Origin: Micromonospora sp. MA102
GTDB taxonomy: Bacteria; Actinomycetota; Actinomycetes; Mycobacteriales; Micromonosporaceae
Assembly (NCBI RefSeq): GCF_025460765.1
Contig: NZ_JAMWEG010000014.1
Span: 1-64,000, forward strand
Length of the DNA stretch: 64,000 nucleotides
Direction of reading: 5' to 3'
How positions within the stretch are numbered: position 1 is the first letter of the stretch; the number at the start of each line of letters is the position of its first letter. The notes under the pieces were generated by a model. The model saw only the letters and a list, made by a program, of their open reading frames with translations, was not told the origin of the DNA and did no database searches. Position numbers and translations under genes: made by a program. Of the stretch, positions 51,436 to 58,951 are shown in pieces.

Positions 51436-51879
51436 ATGCAGGAGATCAAGGTGCTCGTGCCAGAGGAGCGCATCCCCGAGTTCTACGAGATGTTCGGTCG
51501 CTGGCTAGCCGGGCCGCCCCGTGAAGATGCGGGTGGCCCCTCGGACGCGGTTCCGTGGCAGGACACGGAGAGCGACCTGGAACTCGCCAAGGTTGTCTGG
51601 GCCAAGTTCAGCCAGCGCGCCAAGGATCTGTTCGGTGTCCTCATCGACTCGCCTGAAAAGACGTTCTCGGGCGAGCAGCTCGCGAGCGACCTGGACATCC
51701 CGAACGGCAAGTACGGGGTCGCAGGTGTCTTGGCCTGGCCGGGTCGCTACTGCGCCGAGGTCGGCCGTTCACTGCCGTTCCGCTTCGAAGACGGCCCGGT
51801 GGGCGGCAGCGGCAACTACTCGATGACTCCGGAGCTCGCGTCACTGTTCCGGAAAGCACGCGGAAGCCTGCGCCCGTAG
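51436..51879 (+). CDS. DUF6416-like protein
   Basis: 147 residues, ATG with GGAGGATG upstream. It has an acidic N-terminus (QEIKVLVPEERIPEFYEMFGRWL). The helical middle AKVVWAKFSQRAKDLFGVLIDSPEKTFSGEQLASDLDIPNG, here abbreviated by its ends, looks like a small winged-helix domain. It ends GVLAWPGRYCAEVGRSLPFRFE. As I recall this corresponds to DUF6416 of actinomycetes. It is divergent from the RAMA gene and may be its regulatory partner. Confidence 0.6.
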   Translation: MQEIKVLVPEERIPEFYEMFGRWLAGPPREDAGGPSDAVPWQDTESDLELAKVVWAKFSQRAKDLFGVLIDSPEKTFSGEQLASDLDIPNGKYGVAGVLAWPGRYCAEVGRSLPFRFEDGPVGGSGNYSMTPELASLFRKARGSLRP

Positions 51880-52088
51880 CGGCTCAGGTGCGCCTTGAGC
51901 CGCTGATGAGGGCTCGCTCGAACACGACCCGGTTGACAGCGACGGCGCCTCGACGCTGATCCATTGCGGCTGCGCCGGTATCCGGGGGTCGCGGCTACTC
52001 CCCGCATCGCCATGACCGAGGCGGAGGCTCGGCCATGGCGGTTGATGCCGCTGTCGATGCCCACAACCCACAGCGGCAGGATCGCCGG

Positions 52089-52326
52089 ATGGCGGCAGTA
52101 GAGGCATGGTTTCTGGGTGGACCGGTCGACGGGCGACTGATGCCGGTGGAGGTCGCCGCCCGACGGCAGCCCGCCGGCGGTGGTCAAGCTGCCTCAGACT
52201 GGCTTCTACCTCGGGGCGAGCGATGTCCCGGCCCCTCCGGTGGAGCACGTCTACGTCCTCGCCGACAGGGTTGATGACACCGAGGTCTACCAGTACCGGC
52301 AGCCCGCCCCGGAGGCGACGGACTGA
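52089..52326 (+). pseudogene. Small frameshifted gene
   Basis: Frame one reads AAVEAWFLGGPVDGRLMPVE from the ATG at 52089. After the CCC at 52159-52161 the sensible continuation lies in another frame (VVKLPQTGFYLGASDVPAP...DTEVYQYRQPAPEATD) to the TGA at 52324. Removing one C restores a protein of about 78 residues. It is a decayed small gene or an indel in the assembly. Confidence 0.6.
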
Positions 52327-52830
52327 CAGCTACCGCCGGTGGAACGGCTGTTTTGCCGTTGTACGCATGTAGACCGTTGCGACCGCTTGTGCGGTCATCG
52401 ACCGCTCCGCTCGGGCCGATGCCCCGGCGCCTGTTGACTGCACTGTGCCATGATGCGGACCAGCATCTCCCCGGAATTCGTGCAGGAGGGTGCTCTCACT
52501 GCTGCTGTCCAGACGACAAGAGTCCAGACGGCAAGAGACACCGCGATTGCGACGGCGGTGATGATCAGCTTTAGCGTCGTGTTGTCTCTACGTCGAATCG
52601 ACGCGGCCGGTGCTGCCGCCGTGTTCCTGGCTGTGGCGACGGCAGCGGCAGGCTCCGCTTTCAGTGCCCGATGCTTAGATCGCCACTTGCTGTCATCGAT
52701 TGAACGACGTCCGCTGAGCTGCCGAGGCATAGGTCGGCGCCCGATCTTGTGCCTAGTGTCCACTTCCCGCCTCCCTTGGAGGCGGCGCGCGTTCCCGTTG
52801 CCGGGCAGCTCTAAACATCGAGGTGGCGCA
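52327..52830. other. Stretch without a firm gene
   Basis: Both strands have open frames of 160-180 codons here, but neither has a convincing ribosome site. The minus strand encodes one hydrophobic segment (KLIITAVAIAVSLAVWTLVV, around 52540) in an otherwise Arg-rich sequence, so a small single-TM protein is possible. I leave it unassigned. Confidence 0.4.
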
Positions 52831-52950
52831 ATGGCAGCGCTAGCGCGCGACAACAAGCGACGGCGACCCCCGCAGCTCGATGCCGAGCTGATCGCCAGCC
52901 GGCGCAGGTACGCGTCGATGTACGCCACCCGGATCGCGTCGACGCCGTGA
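52831..52950 (+). CDS. Tiny basic protein
   Basis: 39 residues, ATG preceded by AGGTGG. The sequence is basic and helical (ALARDNKRRRPPQLDAELIA, then RRYASMYATRIASTP). It is plausible as a real mini-protein because of its clean start and conserved-looking end, but it is not recognised. It lies just upstream of the toxin-antitoxin operon. Confidence 0.4.
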   Translation: MAALARDNKRRRPPQLDAELIASRRRYASMYATRIASTP

Positions 52951-52963
52951 ATGCGTGACCTGC

Positions 52964-52979
52964 GTTTACGTGTGTAAAC
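52964..52979 (+). promoter_or_regulatory. Operator dyad GTTTAC-GTGT-GTAAAC of the toxin-antitoxin operon
   Basis: A perfect 6-bp inverted repeat with a 4-base spacer; its right arm forms a TAAACT -10 hexamer 6 bp before the GTG start, so the transcript is probably leaderless. RHH antitoxins often bind such promoter dyads. Confidence 0.6.
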
Positions 52980-52986
52980 TGGAGGC

Positions 52987-53271
52987 GTGGTGGAGGAGCA
53001 GATCCGCTGGGACGAGGAGAGCTACCGGGCGATCGCCGCGAACGGCGTGGCCTGGCAGGACGCCTCGTACGTCCTACGTCACGGACGCCCGCGGGTGCGC
53101 CGCCACATCGGGGCGCTGCTGCACATCGCCGCGCACGCGCCCAACGGCTCCATCATCGGGGTCACCCTGATCGAGGAGAGCGACGACCAGTACCTCGTCG
53201 TCAGCGCCCGCCGCGTGGAGGGCGACGAGCGCGACGCCGTGGCGAAGATGCTGTCAGGAGGCAGGGGATGA
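52987..53271 (+). CDS. BrnT-like toxin candidate
   Basis: 94 residues from GTG (a second GTG follows directly). The order IRWDEESYRAIAANGVAWQDASYVL, then a short strand with R, and VVSARRVEGDERDAV at the end parallels BrnT/RelE-like toxins. In those the N-terminal W-D..K..N..KHGV motif and the C-terminal ISARR...E..Y frame the active site. It overlaps the RHH gene by ATGA. BrnT is a ribonuclease toxin; activity here is inferred. Confidence 0.55.
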   Translation: MVEEQIRWDEESYRAIAANGVAWQDASYVLRHGRPRVRRHIGALLHIAAHAPNGSIIGVTLIEESDDQYLVVSARRVEGDERDAVAKMLSGGRG

Positions 53272-53564
53272 ACCGCGAAGACGCTCTCAACGCCGCCAAC
53301 GCACCGGTCGACTGGACCGCCGGCGAGGTCGAGCACCAGCCGCGGCCGGTCAAGTCCGTGTACTCGATCCGACCGGGCGAGGAGCTGGCGCGCTGGCTCG
53401 AGGACGAGGCCGACCGACTGGGGACCGACCCGGGCCGGTACCTAAAGCAACTACTCGTCGACGCCCGGGCCCGCGCCGCCGCGGCCGAGGACCCGACCGT
53501 CACCGTGCGACTATCCGAGCTACACCGGGCCATCGACCAAGCCGCCGGCCTAGCGGCGGCCTGA
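53268..53564 (+). CDS. RHH-type antitoxin candidate
   Basis: 98 residues, ATG overlapping the toxin stop. SVYSIRPGEELARWLEDEAD (about 30-49) and RYLKQLLVDARARAAA have the strand-helix-helix order of CopG/RHH antitoxins, preceded by a short, probably toxin-binding N-terminus. It would silence the toxin and bind the dyad upstream. Confidence 0.55.
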   Translation: MNREDALNAANAPVDWTAGEVEHQPRPVKSVYSIRPGEELARWLEDEADRLGTDPGRYLKQLLVDARARAAAAEDPTVTVRLSELHRAIDQAAGLAAA

Positions 53565-53569
53565 CGCCC

Positions 53570-53776
53570 GTGGCTGAGCCCACCAGGCTCGTCGAGCCGG
53601 CAGCCAGCTTCGCCTCCACCGACTTCTGGCGCCGGCTCACCTGGGGCGTTCGTGGACACGACGACCACCCGCTCATGCTCGTCGGGTTGGCCGAGAACAC
53701 CGCCCGCTACGACCTGCGGTGCAACCGGTGCGACAGCGTCCTCGTCGAGGTCCTCGTCGACCGGGCTGCCGCCTGA
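53570..53776 (+). CDS. Small protein with CxxC, unknown
   Basis: 68 residues from GTG, 5 bp after the antitoxin. It includes DFWRRLTWGVRGHDDHPLM and a CNRC pair near residues 50-53 (RCNRCDSVLVEVLVD), which may be half of a zinc site. It could be part of the TA transcript. Confidence 0.5.
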   Translation: MAEPTRLVEPAASFASTDFWRRLTWGVRGHDDHPLMLVGLAENTARYDLRCNRCDSVLVEVLVDRAAA

Positions 53777-53973
53777 TCCGGCGAGCATCTCGTACGCCAC
53801 CCGCACCTCGGCCCGGCGCACGCCGCGGGGGCCGTCGCCGTGTTCAGGGTAGAAGAGCCCTGAGCCATTCACCCTGCCCGATCTGCGCCCGCGGCACCCC
53901 CACAGTCCGGCACGATCGCGGCAGGGGGCCGGATGGGCACGGTGCGCAGCCAGGGTGGCTCGGCCCGGCCGGG

Positions 53974-55035
53974 GTGAGCCTCGGCCGGGCCGAGCCGGTG
54001 CTGCGTCGGCCGGTCGCCCCGATGCTGTCGGCCCCGGTGGACGCGGTACCGCAGGGGCCGCGCCTAGCGTACGAACCCAAGTGGGACGGGTTCCGCGCGA
54101 TCGGCTTCGTCGAGGCGGCCGGCGTCTACCTGCAGTCGCGCGCCGGCAAGAACCTCACCCCGTACTTCCCGGACATCACCCGGGCAATCCGCCGGACCCT
54201 TCCGCCGGGGGTGATCCTCGACGGGGAGCTGATCGTGTGGGAGCGGGGACGGACCAGCTTCGCCCGGCTGCAGCGCCGGATCACCGCCGGCCGGGGCCTG
54301 CTGATGATGGCGCGGGAACACCCGGCGCACTACGTCCTGTGGGATCTGCTCGCCGACGCCGGCGGCCAGGTCGTGATCAACGCGCCGCTGTTCGAGCGAC
54401 GGGCCCGGCTGGCGGAGCTGCTCGAGGCCGCGCCCGCGCAGCTGACCCTCACGCCGCAGACCACCGACATGGACGAGGTGGGCGATTGGCTGACCACCTA
54501 CACTGCGGCCGGGATCGAGGGTGTGGTCGTCAAGCGGCTGGACGGCCGGTACGAGCCCGGCCGGCGCGGCTGGCAGAAGTTCCGGGTGCGCGCGGCGACC
54601 GAGGCGATCGTCGGCGGGGTGACAGGCAGCCTCGCCAATCCGAGCACGCTGCTCCTCGGCCGGTTCGATCGGCGGGGACATCTGCGCTACACGGGAAGGA
54701 CGCACCCGCTGGCGATGGTCCAGCGCCGGGAGCTCGCGCCGCTGCTGTCCCCGCTCCGGCCACAGCAGCGCCGGGGCATCGTGGCCCCGCACCCCTGGCC
54801 GCAGCCGCTGCCCGCGAGCTGGAGCGGGCAGCTGGACCGACCCGAGCCGCTGCGCTACCTGCAGGTTGAACCGACCGTGGTGACCGAGATCGAAGTGGAC
54901 ACCGCTTTCGAGCACCGGCGCTGGCGCCACCGGGTGTGGTACGTGCGCCCGCGGCTGGACCTGTCGGTGTACGACGTGCCGCTGCTGCTCGGCGACGAGG
55001 CCGACCCGTTCTGGGACGCCGCCGCCGGTGCGTGA
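53974..55035 (+). CDS. ATP-dependent DNA ligase (LigC/LigD ligase-domain type)
   Basis: 353 residues from GTG at 53974. Ligase motif I is YEPKWDGFRA with the nucleotide-accepting Lys36; motif III ILDGELIVW near 81-89; motif IV EGVVVKRLDGRY near 188; motif V GWQKFRV. The OB-fold domain follows (HLRYTGRTHPL, then QYLQVEPTVVTEIEVDTAF-like). No polymerase or nuclease domain of LigD is attached, and no Ku gene is next to it. It seals nicks or ends with ATP. It looks like a host-type gene in the cargo. Confidence 0.85.
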   Translation: MSLGRAEPVLRRPVAPMLSAPVDAVPQGPRLAYEPKWDGFRAIGFVEAAGVYLQSRAGKNLTPYFPDITRAIRRTLPPGVILDGELIVWERGRTSFARLQRRITAGRGLLMMAREHPAHYVLWDLLADAGGQVVINAPLFERRARLAELLEAAPAQLTLTPQTTDMDEVGDWLTTYTAAGIEGVVVKRLDGRYEPGRRGWQKFRVRAATEAIVGGVTGSLANPSTLLLGRFDRRGHLRYTGRTHPLAMVQRRELAPLLSPLRPQQRRGIVAPHPWPQPLPASWSGQLDRPEPLRYLQVEPTVVTEIEVDTAFEHRRWRHRVWYVRPRLDLSVYDVPLLLGDEADPFWDAAAGA

Positions 55036-55101
55036 ACGGTCGCGCGGCGGGAGGGGCGTGCCCATCCCGGGCTCCACCAGTTCAGTAGGCTCCCGGCCTG
55101 A

Positions 55102-55117
55102 TCGAACATTCGTACGA
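55102..55117 (+). promoter_or_regulatory. Degenerate LexA box
   Basis: TCGAACATTCGTACGA differs from the actinobacterial SOS box TCGAAC-N4-GTTCGA at one arm position. It lies 13 bp upstream of the GTG of the broken copy, the same placement as the intact box at 58533 (14 bp). Confidence 0.65.
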
Positions 55118-55130
55118 GTAACCTGCCCTC

Positions 55131-55496
55131 GTGGAGTGGCGCACGAACTGGCACATCACGATCCGCTGGGACCGGGCCGACAACTCGCCCGCGGTTTGAT
55201 CGTCGTCGAACGCGTCGTCGACTCCCCCGCCGACCTGCGCCGCCTGATCGACCGGGCCCTCGCCGCCCCCGCACGTGGTCGCCTTCCCATACCGCCAGGT
55301 CCGCGAGCTGGTCGGCGACGAGCCGGACGAGTGCCGCAACGGGCACGGCCACGCCGCGGCTTGGTGACCACGCCGACGCGGGACTGGTGGCCGTGCGGGT
55401 GCGGCGGGCACTTGGTTATCCGGTGCCGGATGTGCCCGGACGTGCGGGGTCGAGCCGGCGGTCAATGCCGACTGCGACGCCGCCGCCAGAGCCTGA
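55131..55496 (+). pseudogene. Broken paralogue of the LexA-boxed gene at 58563
   Basis: The first 23 codons (VEWRTNWHITIRWDRADNSP) match the gene at 58563, then a stop follows one missing base. The homology continues in shifted frames (...VVERVVDSP, ...FPYRQVRELVGDEPDECRNGH..., ...DWWPCGCGGHL...). At least two indels separate it from an open frame. The promoter box is nearly kept. It is a duplicated and decayed copy in the same orientation as the intact gene 3.4 kb downstream. Confidence 0.8.
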
Positions 55497-55554
55497 TCCC
55501 AGCCGGTGCCAACGACCGGCTGCCGACTGCACACCTTCTCGGCACCGAAGGGGA

Positions 55555-56514
55555 TTAGCGAGACTTGTACCAATCCAGACTAGCGATTGCCTGCCGTGCC
55601 GCCCCTGTCACTTGGGTGCGAGAAGGACGTTGTCTCCATGACGGATCTACGGCCAAGGCGGCGTCTTCGACCGCCTGCCGCCGTAGGCGCTTAAGGTCAC
55701 CTCGGACGCGGTAGAAAACGGCGGGGCGCCGCCTAGGGGCAGCCCGCTCCCGGTCGACCACCACCGCCGGTGGATCGACATACAGGTCATCGTCGTTGCA
55801 GAAGATGATCAGGTCACCGTCGCGCCATCCCCGCAGCTGTCCGTCGGAGTACAGGCGCATATCGACGATGCGGTCAGCCCTGCCGACCACCCCCTCGCGT
55901 CGCTTGGATACATCCTCGAGTTGCCTAGCTTCTTGAGGGCTGCGGCGCGCGTCTGGTTCCCACTGCACAAGCCAGAGTCGTCCGGTCTCTGGCACCGCAG
56001 GCGCGGGCGTGGCTCCGCGTGGCCACCTTGGCGGCTTCGGCGTGATCTTGCTCAGTTGTCCAAGTGATAGATCATCGAGCTCTAGCGATGGTGAGTCCCT
56101 GAGCGAGCGTACGTAGCTGCGGATGCCTGCCACGATGTCCGAGCTGCTGGTCATCAACACCGCTTCATTGCGCTCTTCGGCAGAGGTCCGGCTTGCATTA
56201 GCGGATCCCACGAAACCCTTGCCGCCGATCGCTCCCGTCTTCGCGTGCAGCCCTTCACGGCTGTACAACTTGACACCCTCTTGTCGCCACCGACGCAGCT
56301 GGTCCACGTTGGTCAGGCCAAGGCTGACCGCCTCTTTGCTGGCGTCGCAAACAAGCACATCATTCTCGCGTAGATACAACCAGTTGTCGGCATTCGCCCC
56401 GATGTAGGCGATGGCGAGGTAGGCGGCTCCAGTCCGTGGCCGGCCCTCACCGGTCAGCTGCCATGCAAGGCGTGGCCACACGTCGCCTGCGCCTACGAGC
56501 AATTGATCTGCCAC
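55555..56514 (-). CDS. PLD-superfamily protein with one HKD motif
   Basis: 319 residues, ATG start. Residues 30-120 contain YLAIAYIGANADNWL, LVCDASKEAVSLGLTNVDQLRRW and LHAKTGAIGGKGFVGSANAS (H90, K92, then S104 and N106), the HxK(x)n...GSxN half-site of PLD nucleases. A dimer is needed to build the active site. The other 190 residues are an unknown basic domain with FCNDDDLYVDPP near 245. PLD-type proteins are members of DISARM-like systems (DrmC) and some restriction systems, which fits the cargo. Confidence 0.75.
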   Translation of the reverse strand: MADQLLVGAGDVWPRLAWQLTGEGRPRTGAAYLAIAYIGANADNWLYLRENDVLVCDASKEAVSLGLTNVDQLRRWRQEGVKLYSREGLHAKTGAIGGKGFVGSANASRTSAEERNEAVLMTSSSDIVAGIRSYVRSLRDSPSLELDDLSLGQLSKITPKPPRWPRGATPAPAVPETGRLWLVQWEPDARRSPQEARQLEDVSKRREGVVGRADRIVDMRLYSDGQLRGWRDGDLIIFCNDDDLYVDPPAVVVDRERAAPRRRPAVFYRVRGDLKRLRRQAVEDAALAVDPSWRQRPSRTQVTGAARQAIASLDWYKSR

Positions 56515-56670
56515 GCCGGTACGTTAACCGCCGGCTCTTTCAACCGGAACCACCCGAAGGCGAACCTTTGGGGGCCCGGAAGGTCGTTGAAGACGGCGAA
56601 ACGCTGCGAGGAGCACCAACGCGTACAGCTCCACACCGGCTATGTCGGCGCAGCCTTCGCATGGCACAAC

Positions 56671-56707
56671 AACCCGGGGCCGGAGCTGCCGTTCTCGGCC
56701 CCGGGTT
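56671..56707. terminator. Strong hairpin between the PLD gene and a membrane gene
   Basis: Perfect 12-bp arms AACCCGGGGCCG (56671-56682) and CGGCCCCGGGTT (56696-56707). It lies past the stop of the membrane gene at 56763 on the minus strand. Confidence 0.65.
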
Positions 56708-56762
56708 GAACTTGGCAGGTCACCCAGGCATGCCGCTGGCGACGCCACCTGCAACTGTCACA

Positions 56763-57329
56763 TCAGCTGGCAGCGGCGCGGTAACGGGTGAGCAGGATCA
56801 GCGCCGTGGCGGCAGCGCCCACCAGTCCAGCGAGCGTGAGCAGCCAAAGCCCGGCACCGACGCTCACCTGGGTGACGGCGCTGATTGCCTTACCGATTCC
56901 CAGCGGGTCATCCTCACCGGACATGCTCTCCCGCATCTGCGCCTCGGTCGCCTGCAGATCCACAATCTTCCACACGCCGATTCCGAACAGTGCGAGGGCG
57001 GCGAGGCCAGCGAAGATCGGCGCGACGATGGGCACGCTCTGGCGCCGCAGACTCAACCCGCCGTAGGCAGCCACCACGAGGCCGAGCACAACAACGATCC
57101 AGCCATCCGTTCCGTCCGTACCGGACAACGACATACTGCCCAAGATCGGCGCGGTGATCTTCGCCCAAGGCATGAATGAGCCAATGACGGCCGCGATGCC
57201 CGCAGCCAGCACGATCCATTCGCGGACCGGTCGCGTTGCGGCCGGCGCCAGGGACGGCCCACCTTCGACGGGCTGGTCAGCAGACGGCGACTGGTCCGGC
57301 GGCGGGGGCGGGGTGAGATCCTGCACCAT
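56763..57329 (-). CDS. Four-helix membrane protein
   Basis: 188 residues from an ATG at 57329 (GAGG 9 bp upstream; a start 30 bp earlier is possible). The N-terminus is Pro-rich. Four transmembrane segments follow: about 38-58 (WIVLAAGIAAVIGSFMPWA), 73-92, 98-120 and 150-175. A similar topology is common in actinomycete proteins of unknown function. There is no connection to defence except position. Confidence 0.65.
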   Translation of the reverse strand: MVQDLTPPPPPDQSPSADQPVEGGPSLAPAATRPVREWIVLAAGIAAVIGSFMPWAKITAPILGSMSLSGTDGTDGWIVVVLGLVVAAYGGLSLRRQSVPIVAPIFAGLAALALFGIGVWKIVDLQATEAQMRESMSGEDDPLGIGKAISAVTQVSVGAGLWLLTLAGLVGAAATALILLTRYRAAAS

Positions 57330-57625
57330 TCTTCGATTCCTCTGGACGTCGATGCCCATCTCACCACTTGAGGCGGGCGCAGAGGTAGCAATCTAGGGCA
57401 CCGCCGCAGCAGGACATCGTCCCCAGCAGAAACCAACGCCCGTACGGATGATCAAAGTGTGGACATGGAGGGCGCTATGCCCGCCCGTACTGCCTCGCTA
57501 AACCGCCGTCCGGGTCCAAGACACCGCCCAGCTTGCGCAACAAGCCCGCCGTGCGGGGATCCGGTGCGAGTTGCTGCAGGGCTGTGCGGAGGCGATTCGC
57601 CGGCCGCGGCGGTCAGCGTCACTAG

Positions 57626-57949
57626 CTAGTCGCCGGAGTCGGGCGTGCTGAGCGCTGGCAGGATCCCGGTCATCGACAGCACCCGCCGGACATGGCCGGT
57701 GGGATTGACCAGGGCGAGGCTGACGCCCGTATCGGCGGCACGGCCGTGGGCGTTGACGAACGCGTTCAGCACGGTGGAGTCGATGAAGCTGACCCGCGCC
57801 AGGTCGACCTGGACGCGGGGCGCGCGGTCGATCGCGGCCTGCAGGACGTCCTCCAGCGGGCTGCTTGCGGCGATGTCGAGTTCGCCGAACAGCGTCACGA
57901 CGGCGGTCCCGTCGCTCACCTTCGTCTCCGACTGCCACATTTGCTCCAC
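57626..57949 (-). CDS. Anti-sigma factor antagonist (STAS domain)
   Basis: About 107 residues from a GTG at 57949, which has GGTGAGG 6 bp upstream; a GTG overlapping the upstream stop (57961) is the other candidate. VVTLFGELDIAASSPLEDVL and VDLARVSFIDSTVLNAFV are the STAS strand-helix pattern, with Ser in FIDSTVL as the phosphorylation site. It partners the HATPase kinase encoded upstream, in the manner of SpoIIAA/RsbV. The gap to 57480 holds only an orphan reading-frame tail. Confidence 0.85.
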   Translation of the reverse strand: MEQMWQSETKVSDGTAVVTLFGELDIAASSPLEDVLQAAIDRAPRVQVDLARVSFIDSTVLNAFVNAHGRAADTGVSLALVNPTGHVRRVLSMTGILPALSTPDSGD

Positions 57950-57957
57950 GCCGCACC

Positions 57958-58485
57958 TCACCCGCTCGACTGTACGTCGGGGAGACGGGCTGTGGCGGTG
58001 GCTGTCGTGCCGTGCGGCCCGCTGTCGATGACCAGGCTGTCGGTGAGCTGCTGGGCCAGCCACAGGCCCCGGTGTCCCGGGGTTCCGGGGCGCGGCAGCG
58101 CGATCGGAACGCCCTGTGTTCCGGGACCGTGGTCGATGACCTGGCAGGACAGGGATGCGGCGTCGCGTAGCAGGCGGAGCCGTCCGCTGCCGCCGCCGTG
58201 GCGCACGACATTGGTGACCAGCTCGTGCACGGCCAAGACGAAGTCCTCCAGCGCGTCACCAGCGAGACCGGCCGCGCCGGCGGCCGCGGCGACGGCGTGC
58301 CGCAGCCGCGTCACCGCGACCTCAGTGATCGATTCCGACAGTAGAGTCACCGCGTCCGGGACATGGTCCGGATCGCGCCCACCGGCCCCGACGTGGCCAC
58401 GCCAGCTCACCTGGGCACCGTACACGCCGCCGCCGGTGATCACCTCTCGGCTGGGCGGCTCCCTGGCGGCAGTGGCGCAGACCAC
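57958..58485 (-). CDS. RsbW-like anti-sigma kinase (HATPase_c)
   Basis: Up to 175 residues; the true start may be further in (VTLLSESITEVAVTRLRHAV). The N-box is ELVTNVVRHGG, the G1 box IDHGPGTQG and the G2 box GHRGLWLAQQLTD, where Arg replaces the usual Gly of GxG. It should bind and phosphorylate the STAS protein and hold a sigma factor. Both genes are one operon. There is no sigma gene in the window, so a host sigma factor is the likely target. Confidence 0.8.
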   Translation of the reverse strand: MVCATAAREPPSREVITGGGVYGAQVSWRGHVGAGGRDPDHVPDAVTLLSESITEVAVTRLRHAVAAAAGAAGLAGDALEDFVLAVHELVTNVVRHGGGSGRLRLLRDAASLSCQVIDHGPGTQGVPIALPRPGTPGHRGLWLAQQLTDSLVIDSGPHGTTATATARLPDVQSSG

Positions 58486-58532
58486 GAACGGTGCGATGGT
58501 CAGGTCAGCTACCGTAAGCTGATCCGACCCAA

Positions 58533-58548
58533 TCGAACAGGTGTTCGA
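58533..58548 (+). promoter_or_regulatory. Perfect LexA (SOS) box
   Basis: TCGAACAGGTGTTCGA matches the actinobacterial LexA consensus TCGAAC-N4-GTTCGA at all defined positions. A TAGTCT hexamer 7 bp before the GTG at 58563 would be the -10, so repression by LexA and a leaderless transcript are expected. Confidence 0.85.
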
Positions 58549-58562
58549 GTAGTCTGCTCTGC

Positions 58563-58937
58563 GTGGAGTGGCGAACGCGCTGGCACATCACTATCCGTTG
58601 GGACCGGGCCGACAACTCGCCCACCGGTGTGACCGTCGTCGAGCGCGTCGTGGACAGCCCTGGCCAGTTGCGGCGCCTGCTCGCGTGGGCCCGCGCCGAC
58701 CCGCACGTGGTGGCCTTCCCATACCGCCAAGCCCGCGAACTGGTGGGCGACGAGCCGCAGCTCTGCCGGGCCGGGCACCACTACGCGGGCGGGTCGGCGA
58801 CCCGGCCGGTGCGTGACTGGTGGCCGTGCTCCTGCGGCGGGCACCTGGTGCTGCGGTGCCGCCGCTGCCCCGACGTGCTGGCGGACCCGCCCGTGGGCGG
58901 GGACTGCGACACAAAGGGGCGGGCCACGTCTCCGTGA
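58563..58937 (+). CDS. SOS-regulated protein with Cys motifs, unknown function
   Basis: 124 residues from GTG. The sequence is VEWRTRWHITIRWDRAD, then VTVVERVVDSPGQLRRLLAW, FPYRQARELVGDEPQLCRAG. A Cys-rich part follows with CSCGGH and CRRCPD (about 88-106), probably a zinc-ribbon. No known DNA repair enzyme matches. It is controlled by a perfect LexA box. A broken second copy lies 3.4 kb upstream. Expression is expected upon DNA damage, which would also induce a prophage. Confidence 0.75.
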   Translation: MEWRTRWHITIRWDRADNSPTGVTVVERVVDSPGQLRRLLAWARADPHVVAFPYRQARELVGDEPQLCRAGHHYAGGSATRPVRDWWPCSCGGHLVLRCRRCPDVLADPPVGGDCDTKGRATSP

Positions 58938-58951
58938 CCCGCCCCCCGGTT

